From NCBI GenBank assembly GCA_044867425.1, contig JBIOUX010000075.1:1-64000 (forward strand): 64,000 nucleotides of DNA, in the 5' to 3' direction. This document shows, one piece after another, positions 1 to 8,021 of this stretch. The DNA is from CAWBJP01 sp044867425. GTDB lineage: Bacteria; Actinomycetota; Acidimicrobiia; IMCC26256; BP-133. The position numbers and the translations under genes are program-made. The notes under the pieces are model-generated. The model was given only the letters and a program-made list of their open reading frames with translations, was not told where the DNA came from and searched no databases. The first letter of the stretch is position 1; each line of letters begins with the position of its first letter.

Positions 1-187
1 AAAAGGTTTGTGCTCACCCCCGCACCTAATCGACGGCTCGGGTTGCGGGCGGGCGACCTGCGCGTGTCCCAGAACAGGCGCCCCATAACCGCCGGCTGGG
101 ATCGCCAGCCGCGTGGCCGAAGTGCCGCTCGGGGTCGCCGGGACCCAGTACATGACACGGGCGCGGCAGCGCTGCGGTCGCCCGGCG

Positions 188-1030
188 TCACCGGGGCGGG
201 CCACCCGCGAGGAAGTCGGGCGGGCGGCGCTCCCGGAAGGCGGCCAGGCCCTCCTTCATGTCGGGGTGGCGGATGGCGGCGTTCATGTCGGCGACCGACC
301 GGCGGTAGGCGGATTCGAGGTCGCCGGCGGCGTCGGCGAACAGCTGGCGCTTGATCGTCCGCAGCGACTCGGGGGAGCTCTCCCGGGCCAGGCGGCGGGC
401 GTAGTCCAGGGTCTCGGGCAGGAGGTCGGCGTCGGGTATGGCCCGCTGGACGAAGCCGAGGCGCTGCGCCTCCTCGGCGGAGATCGGCCCGCCGTCGTAA
501 AGGAACCGGGCGGCGTTGGCCACGCCTATGATGCGGGGAAGCATCCAGCCGGTGCCGTACTCGGCGGGGAGGCCGAGGCGGGCGAAGGAGGTGGCGATCC
601 GGCAGCTGAACTCTGCCGCGAAGCGCAGGTCGGCGAAGGTGGCGAGCACGATGCCGGCGCCGGCGCAGATCCCGTGGAGGGCGACGATGATCGGCGTCGA
701 GATGGCCAGAGGCACGGTGTGGTTGAGATGCAGGGCGGGCGGGGCGTCCTCCAGCACCGGCGGAAGCTCGAGCTTCGACTTCTCGTAGCCGCCCTCCTCG
801 TTGGCCTTGGCCAGGAAGGCGGCGTCGGCGCCGACGCAGAAATGCTCGCCCGCGCCGGTGAGGACAACGACCCGTACCGCCGGGTCGGTGTGGGCGTGGT
901 GGAGCGCCCAGCGGTACTCGACCGCCATCGGACCGCTCCAGGCGTTGCGCCGGTCGGGCCGGTTGAGGGTGCCGAGGGCGACGCCGGCGTCGACCTCCCA
1001 GGCCAGCTCGGTGAACTCGTCGGGCTTCAC
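188..1030 (-). CDS. Enoyl-CoA hydratase/isomerase family protein
   Basis: Crotonase-fold protein of 280 aa, the usual length for the family. It probably hydrates or isomerises a 2-enoyl-CoA in fatty-acid or aromatic-acid breakdown. The sequence shows a GAGEHFCVGAD segment and the oxyanion-hole segment HGICAGAGIVLATFADLRFA, followed by LGLPAEYG, where the catalytic Glu normally lies. The GTG start at 1030 overlaps the stop of the upstream LLM-oxidoreductase remnant (GTGA), so the two were translationally coupled. The exact substrate cannot be read from the sequence. Confidence 0.88.
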   Translation of the reverse strand: MKPDEFTELAWEVDAGVALGTLNRPDRRNAWSGPMAVEYRWALHHAHTDPAVRVVVLTGAGEHFCVGADAAFLAKANEEGGYEKSKLELPPVLEDAPPALHLNHTVPLAISTPIIVALHGICAGAGIVLATFADLRFAAEFSCRIATSFARLGLPAEYGTGWMLPRIIGVANAARFLYDGGPISAEEAQRLGFVQRAIPDADLLPETLDYARRLARESSPESLRTIKRQLFADAAGDLESAYRRSVADMNAAIRHPDMKEGLAAFRERRPPDFLAGGPPR

Positions 1031-1503
1031 GACAGCACCTCCCGGAAGGTCCGCAGGTCGGCCAGGGCCCGGTCGGGGTCGGGGTTGCGCAGCTCGACGG
1101 CCAGCTCGTCGATGCCGGCCTCGGTGTAGCGGGCCAGGCGGTCGCGGATGCGGGCCGGCGACCCGAAGAGGCCGATGGCGTCGGCGCGCCAGGCGGTGGC
1201 GATGCGCTCCACCATGGCCTCCCGGCCCATGGCCCGGGCCACGTTGGCGTAGAAGTTCTGCGCCAGGGTGCCCATGCCACCCAGGTAGAAGGCCGACCAG
1301 CCCCGCTCCAGGTCGATGAGCGCCTCGAGGTCGTCGCCCACGGCCAGGGGGCACACGGGGGCGAAGGCCACCCGCCGGCCGGTCTCCGCCAGTGCCTTGC
1401 GCAGCGGGCCGGCGCAGGCGTCGTCGTGGTCGGGCGAGTAGGACGTCGGCGTCCACCCGTCGGCCACCTCGGCGGAGGTCGAGATCACCGAGGTGCACCG
1501 CAT
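1027..1503 (-). pseudogene. 5'-truncated LLM-class (luciferase-like, probably F420-dependent) oxidoreductase
   Basis: About 158 residues match only the C-terminal half of luciferase-like monooxygenases. The segment EVADGWTPTSYSP is the typical AD-GW-P motif after the central barrel strands, and GGMGTLAQNFYANVARAMG and ARIRDRLARYTEAGIDEL are the usual tail. Family members are about 300-350 aa. The N-terminal barrel half is absent: upstream of 1503 the frame is Arg-rich junk and then the carbonic anhydrase gene begins. A residual ATG at 1503 could still be used, but half a TIM barrel should not fold, so I call it a remnant. It overlaps the enoyl-CoA hydratase gene by 4 bp. Confidence 0.7.
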
Positions 1504-1623
1504 CTTCGCCCCCGACCCAACCTGAGCCGGACCACGGCGTCGTCTGCGAGAGGACGCCCCTCGCGGAGCGTCCTCTCGGCGTGCGTTCATCCCGCTTCGA
1601 GGGCAGGAAGTCCCCTCTCCTGG

Positions 1624-2115
1624 CTACGTCACCTCCCGCAGGGTGCCCTTTTCGACCTCGTAGACGAAGCCGCGGACGGAGTCCTTGTTGGGGATGTAGG
1701 GGCTGGCCTGGATGCGCCGGATCGACTGGCGCACGTCCTCATCGAGGTCGGAGAAGGCCTCCAGCGCGAAGGGCGGCCGGATCCCGGTGTCCGCCCGAAT
1801 CTGCTCCTTCACGTCGTCGTCGTTGAACGTGAGCATCCCGCAATCGCTGTGATGGATGAGGATGATCTCCTCGGTGCCGAGCAGGCGCTGGGAGATCGTA
1901 AGGGAGCGGATCACGTCGTCGGAGACGACGCCCCCCGCGTTACGGATGACGTGGGCCTCGCCCTCCTGCAGGCCCAGGAGGCCGTAGGGGTTGAGACGGG
2001 CGTCCATGCAGGCCACCACGGCTACGTGCTTTCCCGGGGGCATGGGCAGCCCGCCCTTGTCGAACCCTTCGGCGTAGCGCTGCGCGTTCTCGAGCAATCC
2101 GTCGGTCACGCTCAT
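1624..2115 (-). CDS. Beta-carbonic anhydrase
   Basis: 163-aa beta-class carbonic anhydrase that interconverts CO2 and bicarbonate in the cytoplasm. Zinc ligands are visible: Cys36 in the CMDAR motif (Asp38/Arg40 dyad), then His89 and Cys92 in HHSDC. The length fits the short actinobacterial subclass related to mycobacterial Rv1284. I chose the ATG at 2115 because an AAAGGGGGG Shine-Dalgarno lies just upstream; the frame stays open further upstream without family similarity. It is a single gene, reading away from the DinB-like gene. Confidence 0.93.
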   Translation of the reverse strand: MSVTDGLLENAQRYAEGFDKGGLPMPPGKHVAVVACMDARLNPYGLLGLQEGEAHVIRNAGGVVSDDVIRSLTISQRLLGTEEIILIHHSDCGMLTFNDDDVKEQIRADTGIRPPFALEAFSDLDEDVRQSIRRIQASPYIPNKDSVRGFVYEVEKGTLREVT

Positions 2116-2247
2116 GGCAAACCCCCCTTTAGGGAGCCAATCGGAAATTACGGACGTTACGACGGCCGCCTTCCCGGCGCAACGCCTCGTCGGGGCGTCC
2201 AGGTGAACGTCCCGGGCAGGCCCGCTCAACGCCGGCAATCCTCCGGG

Positions 2248-2511
2248 TTACTCGCCGACCTGGCCGTCGATGCGTTCGCGCAGCAGATCCAGGTGGCCGC
2301 AGTGACGGGCGGTCTCCTCGATCATGTGAAGGAGGGCGTACCGCAGATTGAAGGCCATGCCCGGACCGCGGGCCCGAGCATCGAAATCGGCCCGGGCCAC
2401 GACCTGCCGCGACCGCTCGCACTCCTCCTGGTATCCGGCGACGATGCCGGCGAGGGTCTCCTCGGGGAGCACCTGGAAGTTGCCGTCGACACCGGTCAGG
2501 TGTTTGACCAC
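2248..2511 (-). CDS. Short DinB-like (DUF664) protein, possibly a remnant
   Basis: The sequence resembles DUF664 members of the DinB four-helix family, which are probable metal-dependent thiol or nucleophile transferases. The KHLTGV motif (metal-ligand His) and the C-terminal HMIEETARHCGHLDLLRE motif (further His ligands) are present. The protein is only 87 aa, against about 160-175 normally. The helix-1 segment lies upstream in the same frame but without a clear start, overlapping the end of the pentapeptide gene. The loop between the first His motif and the YQEECERSR helix is about 25 residues shorter than usual. The GTG at 2511 is the first usable start and would cut helix 1, so this may be a decaying gene. 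Confidence 0.55.
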   Translation of the reverse strand: MVKHLTGVDGNFQVLPEETLAGIVAGYQEECERSRQVVARADFDARARGPGMAFNLRYALLHMIEETARHCGHLDLLRERIDGQVGE

Positions 2512-2563
2512 GCCGGCTGGAGTCAGCTCGGAAGGAGGCAGCGGGCTGGTGAAGGCCGTGCAC

Positions 2564-3220
2564 TCACCTTTCAGCGTCGTCGTCGACGCGGATGCCGAGG
2601 GCGGCGAACACCGACAGGGCGAGCGGGACGACCTGGTCGGTGCCGATCACCACCCGCCGGAGACTGCCTCCGCCGCGCACGCCCTCGAGGACCGATCCAT
2701 GCAGGCAGGCGCCGTCCAGGTCGGCGGCGGAGAACTCCACCCCGGTGAGGTCGCAGCCCAGAAGGCGGGCGCCACGGAGGCGGGCCGAAGAGAAGTCGGC
2801 GGAGGCCAGGACGCACTCCGAGAAGGCCACCCGCTCCCCGGTGGTCATGCGCAAGTTGGCCTGATCCAGCTTGCACTCGATGAAGCGCACGTCCTGGAAC
2901 CGTGCCGACGCGGCGACGAGCCCGGACATGCGGCAACCCCTGAACTCGACTCGAACCGCAGAACAGTCCGCCAGCACCGCGCCCGAGAAGTCGCAGTTCT
3001 CCACGATGGTGTCGGTGATCCGCACCTGCTTGAGCTCTGCGCCGGTGAACTGAGCTCCGTGCAGGCGACATCGGCCGATGTCCAGGTAGTGGGCCCGTGC
3101 TCCCACAAAGGAACCGCCGATCTCGTGCTCGACCCACGAGGCCTCGTCATCGAGCTCGACTCTGTTGGGCGTCAACTCGGGCGGCACCCGTGGCGCCTGG
3201 ATGGGCCGGCCGATTGTCAC
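2564..3220 (-). CDS. Pentapeptide-repeat protein
   Basis: 218-aa soluble protein made largely of A(D/N)LXX-type pentapeptide repeats (for example ADFSSARLRGARLLGCDLTG), predicted to form a right-handed quadrilateral beta-helix. Such proteins range from DNA mimics that protect gyrase to structural scaffolds; nothing here selects a role. I chose GTG 3220 because a TAGCGT hexamer ends 7 nt upstream (3228-3233), the geometry of a leaderless transcript. The in-frame GTG at 3229 is an alternative. Its 3' end overlaps the open frame feeding the DinB-like gene. Confidence 0.72.
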   Translation of the reverse strand: MTIGRPIQAPRVPPELTPNRVELDDEASWVEHEIGGSFVGARAHYLDIGRCRLHGAQFTGAELKQVRITDTIVENCDFSGAVLADCSAVRVEFRGCRMSGLVAASARFQDVRFIECKLDQANLRMTTGERVAFSECVLASADFSSARLRGARLLGCDLTGVEFSAADLDGACLHGSVLEGVRGGGSLRRVVIGTDQVVPLALSVFAALGIRVDDDAER

Positions 3221-3227
3221 TTGGCGC

Positions 3228-3233
3228 ACGCTA
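3228..3233 (-). promoter_or_regulatory. -10 element for a leaderless start of the pentapeptide gene
   Basis: TAGCGT on the minus strand is followed by 7 nt and then GTG at 3220, so transcription should begin at or next to the start codon. No clear -35 hexamer is visible. Confidence 0.45.
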
Positions 3234-3354
3234 CCGGCATGCGCACGATACGTCCGGCGAATTTCTTGCCCGGGCCAAAAGGGCCGGCGTGGACGGGGAA
3301 GGGGATCAGCCTGCGGCATCAGCTCACACACCCTCGCCCGGCTGAGGCCGAGCC

Positions 3355-3867
3355 TCACGATCCGGGCGATGTCCTCGAGGGTGGTCCCTCCACATCGGTG
3401 TCCGGCGCCAAGGCGGCGGCGAGCCGCTCCGTCGCCTCCCGCATCTCGCTCTCGGGCCGGAGCGGGTAGTCCTTGCTGGTCAGTACGACGGCGCCGTTGT
3501 CCAGCGTGTACTCCGCGAGCTCGCCTTTGACCATGCCGTCGTTGAGCGGCCCACCCCGGTGGTACGGCGCCAGATGCACGTGCAGGTGATCGAAGGAACC
3601 GCCGAAGATGTAGACGTACACGAGCTCGGCGCCGGTCGTCGACTTGACGGCACCGGCGCAGCGCGCCAGGACGGTGCCGAACGTGGCCGCCTCCGCACCG
3701 TCGAGCTCTTGGATGTAGCGGACATGACGCTTCGGCTCCAGGTAGGAGAACCCGGCCACCTCGCCCATGAGGGCCGTGGACAGGCGCCAGAGGTCGTCTT
3801 CCCACACCTGGATCCTGAAGAGGTCGCCATCGCCAAGACGGCCACAGCACAGGAGGCATCCAGTCAC
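3355..3867 (-). CDS. HIT-family protein
   Basis: 170-aa histidine-triad protein, a nucleotidyl hydrolase or transferase acting on dinucleotide or adenylylated substrates. The triad is HLHVHLA at residues 94-100, preceded by an FGGSFDHLH strand-turn. The N-terminal CLLCC could bind zinc, as in other HIT proteins with CxxC starts. The GTG start at 3867 is the only start that keeps the Cys motif. The tail after about residue 150 is Pro/Ser-rich and probably disordered. Confidence 0.85.
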   Translation of the reverse strand: MTGCLLCCGRLGDGDLFRIQVWEDDLWRLSTALMGEVAGFSYLEPKRHVRYIQELDGAEAATFGTVLARCAGAVKSTTGAELVYVYIFGGSFDHLHVHLAPYHRGGPLNDGMVKGELAEYTLDNGAVVLTSKDYPLRPESEMREATERLAAALAPDTDVEGPPSRTSPGS

Positions 3868-4010
3868 CGCGGAAGAGTCTGGGCCAAGGACGAGGCGCCC
3901 GTCATGAGTGGTGAACCACTCAAACCCCCCGCCGTCCCCTCACGCGGACCGGCCAAGCGTGGCCTGCGGCACAATTGGCCTTCGCCGAGCGTGCACTTCT
4001 GGAGGTCGCC

Positions 4011-5744
4011 GTGGCCGATCGGGTCAACATCGGGACACTGGACGAGTTGCGGAAGACGGGGTGCCTGACGGGGAAGGTCGGCGCCCAGCCGATCTGTGTC
4101 TTCTGGAGTGAGGGAACGGCGTTCGCCCTCGACGACCGCTGCCCGCACATGGGGTTTCCGCTCCACCGGGGCTCGGTCGAAAGCGGTCTGGTGACGTGCC
4201 ACTGGCACAACGCCCGTTTCGACCTCGGCTCGGGCGGCACGCTCGATCCCTGGGCCGACGACGTCCGCTCCTATCCGGTCGAGATCGAGGATGGCCGGGT
4301 CACCGTGGTGGTGGAACCCGAGCGTGACCGCACCGCCCATCTCCAGCAGCGGTTGGAGGAAGGACTCGAGCAGGGCATCACCCTGGTCATGGCCAAGGCC
4401 GTCCTCGCCCTCCTCGACGCCGGGTTGAGCGCGGACGAGATCGTGCGCACCGGTGTCGCCTTCGGGACCCGCTACCGCGCCGCCGGGTGGGGGGCGGGGC
4501 TCACCGTCCTCACCGCTATGGCCAACGTCCTCCCCCACCTCGAGCGGGCGGACCACGGGCTGGCCCTCACCCAGGGGCTGGCCTTCCTCTCCCGGGACAC
4601 CCGCGGCCGGCCGCCCCGCTTCCCGCTCCTCCCCCTGCCCGGTCCCCTCCCGGAGGAGCGCCTCGTGGCCTGGTACCGCCGGTTCATCGAGACCCGCTCC
4701 GCCGACGCCGCCGAGCGCGCCCTGGCGACGGCCGTGGACACCCTGGACGCCTCCGCCGTGGCCCGGCTCATGGGCGCGGCGGTGACCGACCACGTCTTCC
4801 TCGACGGCGGCCACACCCTCGATTTCACCAACAAGGCCTTCGAGGTGCTCGATCACCTGGGCTGGGGGGCCGCCCGGGATGTGCTCCCGACACTGGTGGC
4901 CCAGACGGCATCCGCCAGTCGCAGCGAGGAGCGGGGTGCCTGGCGCTACCCGCACGACCTCGCCGGCCTCATCGCCACCGCCGCCGCCGCTCTGCCCGAA
5001 CGCCTGGCCGAGGGAGCCCGCCACGACCGGTTCGACCACGAGGGCGGCGTCGCCCGGCTGGCCTGGTCGGTCCTCTCCGAGGATCCCATGGAGGTCGTGG
5101 GTGCCATCGACGACGCCATCTCCGCCGGCGCCCGCCCCGAAGAGCTGGGCCGGGCCGTGGCCTACGCGGCCGGCTTGAGGATCACCCGCTTCCACACCCA
5201 GAACGACCACGGCGACTGGGACGAGGTGCACCACGCCTTCACCGGCGCCAACGCCCTCCACCGGATGCTCGTACGGGCACCCAGCCCCGAGCTTCTCCGG
5301 GGCGTCTACCACGGGGCGTTGCGCATCTACCTCGACCGGTTCCTCAACATCCCGGCGGCACGGCTGCCGGCACCGTCGCCTCCCGGAACAACCGCCGATC
5401 TCGCTGAGCTCCAGAGCTGCTGGGACCAGGAAGGGAGGGTCGACGAGGCCGGCGCCATCGTCTACCGGTACCTGGCCGGTGGTGGCGACCCCGCCCGGCC
5501 CATGGCCGCCCTCGGGCACGCCCTGCTCACCGAGGACGCCGAGTTCCACTGGTTCCAGATTTACGAAGCCGCCGTGCGCCAGTTCGACGCCTGGCCCCCC
5601 GGCTCCGAGGAGGGCGCCCTGCTCCTGGCCGGAGCCGCCCGGTTCCTCGCCGCCCACACCCCCACCCGCCGCGAGCTATCCCAGGTGGTCAGCATCGCCA
5701 CCCGCCTGCGGAGGGGCGAAGCGCTCTTCGAGGAGACTGACTAG
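4011..5744 (+). CDS. Rieske [2Fe-2S] domain protein with a large helical C-terminal region
   Basis: 577 aa. Residues 1-105 form a Rieske ferredoxin-like domain with both iron-sulfur motifs: Cys44/His46 (CPHMG) and Cys63/His66 (CHWH). The remaining 470 residues are Ala/Leu-rich and helical, with no motif I can assign; they carry many conserved-looking His/Asp patches such as HTQNDHGDWDEVHHAF. An electron-transfer or oxygenase-partner role is inferred from the Rieske centre only. I chose GTG 4011 because GGAGG lies 5 nt upstream. It is a single gene, divergent from the HIT gene. Confidence 0.8.
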   Translation: MADRVNIGTLDELRKTGCLTGKVGAQPICVFWSEGTAFALDDRCPHMGFPLHRGSVESGLVTCHWHNARFDLGSGGTLDPWADDVRSYPVEIEDGRVTVVVEPERDRTAHLQQRLEEGLEQGITLVMAKAVLALLDAGLSADEIVRTGVAFGTRYRAAGWGAGLTVLTAMANVLPHLERADHGLALTQGLAFLSRDTRGRPPRFPLLPLPGPLPEERLVAWYRRFIETRSADAAERALATAVDTLDASAVARLMGAAVTDHVFLDGGHTLDFTNKAFEVLDHLGWGAARDVLPTLVAQTASASRSEERGAWRYPHDLAGLIATAAAALPERLAEGARHDRFDHEGGVARLAWSVLSEDPMEVVGAIDDAISAGARPEELGRAVAYAAGLRITRFHTQNDHGDWDEVHHAFTGANALHRMLVRAPSPELLRGVYHGALRIYLDRFLNIPAARLPAPSPPGTTADLAELQSCWDQEGRVDEAGAIVYRYLAGGGDPARPMAALGHALLTEDAEFHWFQIYEAAVRQFDAWPPGSEEGALLLAGAARFLAAHTPTRRELSQVVSIATRLRRGEALFEETD

Positions 5745-5863
5745 GGATCGGTTGTGAGACGCCCTGCAACCTCCCTGAACGCGCAAAAAGTGATTGTCCA
5801 GTTATCCTCAAAGTCCTGGTCAACGAGTGGCTCTATGTCACCCGAACAAGACGGGAGGAGCCG

Positions 5864-6013
5864 ATGATCGCCATCCTTGCGGAGCTCCCATCCCACCTGA
5901 CGCCCCTGGGCCGACTTGCATTGGGCCCTAACTACACCTCCGCCAACATCTTGGTGGTGGGTGTCATTGCTCTGGCGGCATCGGGGGCCGCACTTGCTCT
6001 CAAGAAAAAATGA
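5864..6013 (+). CDS. 49-aa single-span membrane peptide
   Basis: A small gene lies in an otherwise empty 350-bp gap. ATG 5864 follows a GGGAGGAG Shine-Dalgarno 4 nt upstream. The peptide begins MIAILAELPSHL, has one hydrophobic span at about residues 27-46 (ANILVVGVIALAASGAALAL) and ends in KKK. The positive C-terminus predicts the tail in the cytoplasm. No family is recognised. The strong SD and the clean hydrophobic span are the whole case for it being real. Confidence 0.55.
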   Translation: MIAILAELPSHLTPLGRLALGPNYTSANILVVGVIALAASGAALALKKK

Positions 6014-6091
6014 AAAGACGATGAGAACATAATGAGAAAACTGAGCACGACGTCGACCTCTTCCTGACGAAGTCGTGCGTCCAGCTCAGAT

Positions 6092-6364
6092 CTATTTGGT
6101 GAAGGCGGTATGGAGGGGGTGGTACGTCCGGTTCGGGACGATCTCGGGAGGCAGGTTGGGCTTGACGTTGTCGTCGAACCACTTCTGGCCGTCCTCCTCG
6201 GACTCCCACATCTCGACGACGCGCCACCCACCCGTGGGGTTGGGCCCGCCGGCATGGGCAATGAAGCCCTGGGAGGCTCGCATGAGGGGCATCAGCTGGC
6301 CCACCATCGCTCCGTAGATCTCCTCGGTCAGGTTCGGCACTTCAGCGATCATCAGCACGGGCAT
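6092..6364 (-). CDS. Antibiotic biosynthesis monooxygenase (ABM)-like small protein
   Basis: 90-aa ferredoxin-like alpha/beta-barrel protein of the ABM superfamily. The GWRVVEMWESEEDGQKWFDD segment is typical, and the ending YHPLHTAF resembles small actinobacterial stress-inducible members. Such proteins are dimeric and bind or oxidise small aromatic ligands or heme. The ATG start at 6364 has a GGAAGGAG Shine-Dalgarno. It is divergent from the membrane-protein gene at 6518. Confidence 0.75.
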   Translation of the reverse strand: MPVLMIAEVPNLTEEIYGAMVGQLMPLMRASQGFIAHAGGPNPTGGWRVVEMWESEEDGQKWFDDNVKPNLPPEIVPNRTYHPLHTAFTK

Positions 6365-6445
6365 CGCCGTACTCCTTCCAGGACGCGGGACGACGAGGCG
6401 GACGCTACAGCAGCGCCCAAGAGACACGCGGATGAACGAGGCCCC

Positions 6446-6474
6446 TTGGACGAACCGGCAGAAGCACCTAGCCT
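6446..6474 (+). promoter_or_regulatory. Sigma-70-type promoter upstream of the 6518 gene
   Basis: TTGGAC (6446-6451), a 17-bp spacer and TAGCCT (6469-6474). Predicted start about 6481, giving a leader of roughly 37 nt to GTG 6518. Confidence 0.55.
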
Positions 6475-6517
6475 GGGTGGAGCTCGGCTCGTGCCGCCGA
6501 GCAGGGGGGATGGCTTC

Positions 6518-6814
6518 GTGGTGGGGCGCAGACTGGGGAGGGCGCGCCGGCGGGTGGGCTTGGCCGTCACGGCGGCGGGGGCCCTGCTGGTGATGGTTGC
6601 CGCCTACGGCATCGTCGGTTCCGGTGACGTCGGCCATGAGCTGGTGTCGACGTTCACCGCGCTGCCCACCGGCGTGCTGTTGCTGCTGGCCGGCCTGGAT
6701 CTGCTCACCCGGCCGGCGTGCGGATCGGGCTCGAGTTGGCCGGCCGTGTCCATGGATGAATGGCTGGCCACGGCTCAGAGCCGCCGGCAGGCGGCCAAGG
6801 CAACCTCCAGCTAA
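6518..6814 (+). CDS. Small two-span membrane protein of unknown function
   Basis: 98 aa. Two hydrophobic segments follow an Arg-rich start: about residues 13-35 and 42-62 (ALPTGVLLLLAGLDLL), with a soluble tail of about 35 residues. No family is recognised. GTG 6518 follows an AGGGGGG run by about 9 nt. In-frame GTG codons at 6491 and 6521 are alternatives. A good promoter lies at 6446-6474. The tetR gene follows 63 bp downstream. Confidence 0.6.
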   Translation: MVGRRLGRARRRVGLAVTAAGALLVMVAAYGIVGSGDVGHELVSTFTALPTGVLLLLAGLDLLTRPACGSGSSWPAVSMDEWLATAQSRRQAAKATSS

Positions 6815-6864
6815 CTGCTCCATGTCGCCTCGGAGCAGGAGAGCACCCGGGATCGCCCCCTCGT

Positions 6865-6870
6865 TTACGC
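6865..6870 (+). promoter_or_regulatory. -10 element for a leaderless start of the TetR-type gene
   Basis: TACGCT is followed by 7 nt and then GTG at 6878, the leaderless spacing seen several times in this window. Confidence 0.4.
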
Positions 6871-6877
6871 TTGATTG

Positions 6878-7702
6878 GTGGCCCCGCCGAAGCGAATCTC
6901 CAAGGAGAGCGTCCTGGCCAAGGCGGTTCGTGCGTTTGCCGATGGGAACGCTCCTTCCATGGACGAGATCGCCGCCGCCGCCGGCGTGTCCCGGGCTGCG
7001 CTCTACGAGCTGTTCGGCAGCCGGGGGGCGATCCTGGAAGCGCTGGGGGTGGAGCATCCGCCCTCCTGGCAGGACCGGATCCTCATAGCCGGGGCCGAGT
7101 TGCTGGCCGAGCGGGGACTGGCCAGACTCTCCCTCGACGAGGTCGCCGTCCGGTCCGGTGCGTCGCGGGCCACCGTCTACCGGTTGTTCCCGGGCAAGGC
7201 GGCGCTGTTCCGGGAGATCGTGCGGGCCTACCTGCCCGTGGACGAGACGCTGGAGATGCTGGAGACCGTGGGCCACCGGCCCCCGGCCGAGGTCATGCCC
7301 GCCTTGGCCGCCAGCCTGGCCCGGGCCGGGCACGTCCGCATCGGTGTCCTGCGCAGCGCCCTCTTCGAGGTGACGGGCAGAGAGGACGGGAGTGAGGAGG
7401 TCGTCGAGGAGATCCTCCAGAACACGCGGGTCGTGACCCGCTATCTGGAGAAGCAGATGGACGCCGGTCGCCTGCGCCGGATGCACCCGATGCTGGCCAT
7501 GCAGAGCTTCGTGGCCCCGATCATGCTGCACATGGTCAGCCGTCCCCTGGCCGAGGACCTGGGCCTGCTCGACGTGCCCGTGGATGAGGTGGTGCGCGAG
7601 TTCACCGACGCCTGGTTGCGGGCCATGACGCCTCCACGGCGCCGGCCCCGCCCAACCGCTTCACCCGAGGCGTCCTCCCGCTCCCGGTCCCGCCGCCGCT
7701 GA
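6878..7702 (+). CDS. TetR-family regulator with two tandem N-terminal HTH domains
   Basis: 274 aa. Residues 5-50 form one TetR-type helix-turn-helix (MDEIAAAAGVSRAALYELFG). Residues 65-115 form a second complete one (LDEVAVRSGASRATVYRLFP). A single ligand-binding/dimer domain follows, and the last 30 residues are Arg/Pro/Ser-rich and disordered. Ordinary TetR proteins are about 190-220 aa with one HTH, so this is an internal duplication. A dimer would carry four recognition helices. It is probably a transcriptional repressor; the target is unknown. Confidence 0.85.
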   Translation: MAPPKRISKESVLAKAVRAFADGNAPSMDEIAAAAGVSRAALYELFGSRGAILEALGVEHPPSWQDRILIAGAELLAERGLARLSLDEVAVRSGASRATVYRLFPGKAALFREIVRAYLPVDETLEMLETVGHRPPAEVMPALAASLARAGHVRIGVLRSALFEVTGREDGSEEVVEEILQNTRVVTRYLEKQMDAGRLRRMHPMLAMQSFVAPIMLHMVSRPLAEDLGLLDVPVDEVVREFTDAWLRAMTPPRRRPRPTASPEASSRSRSRRR

Positions 7703-7732
7703 TCCCTCAGGCCGAGGACTTGGCCAGCTGAG

Positions 7733-7945
7733 CTAAGCGTCGGGCGTGCGTGAGCCGGAGGTGGGGCCTTCGACGGCGATGCGATCCGCCACCATGGCGA
7801 GGGCATCGTGGAGGGCGGCGATGCGCTGCTCCAGATCGAGGACGCCCACGTACAAGAGGTTGAGCTCGGCGTCGTTGATGGGCTCCACCGTGTCGACGAT
7901 GGAGAGCTCGAGGTCGGCGATCAGGTCCTGCAGTTCCGATGGCAT
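7733..7945 (-). CDS. Small coiled-coil protein, unknown
   Basis: 70 aa, acidic and helical, with Leu/Ile heptads (for example DLEQRIAALHDALAMVADRI) suggesting a coiled-coil dimer. No family is recognised. ATG 7945 is chosen because a plausible promoter lies just upstream on the minus strand (TTGAAT at 7994-7999, with TTAGCG about 16 bp on) and there is no good earlier start. It could be a small partner or regulator. It lies just downstream of the DUF72 gene on the same strand. Confidence 0.5.
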   Translation of the reverse strand: MPSELQDLIADLELSIVDTVEPINDAELNLLYVGVLDLEQRIAALHDALAMVADRIAVEGPTSGSRTPDA

Positions 7946-8021
7946 GCCGGCGATGTACCCGTTGGGTCCCCCGCTAAACCACTCAGCGTGAGCATTCAAC
8001 CACTCTGAGACCGAGCGCTCG

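Noticed and set aside
3864..5657. Long minus-strand frame opposite the Rieske protein
   Set aside because: It is Gly/Pro/Val-rich with no domain and mirrors the plus-strand codon bias of a clear Rieske gene. It is a GC-driven shadow frame.
7700..7740. TAGCTCAGCTGGCCAAG-like D-arm of a tRNA on the minus strand
   Set aside because: No anticodon arm, T arm or pairing acceptor follows. It could be a tRNA scrap, but the match is too short to call.
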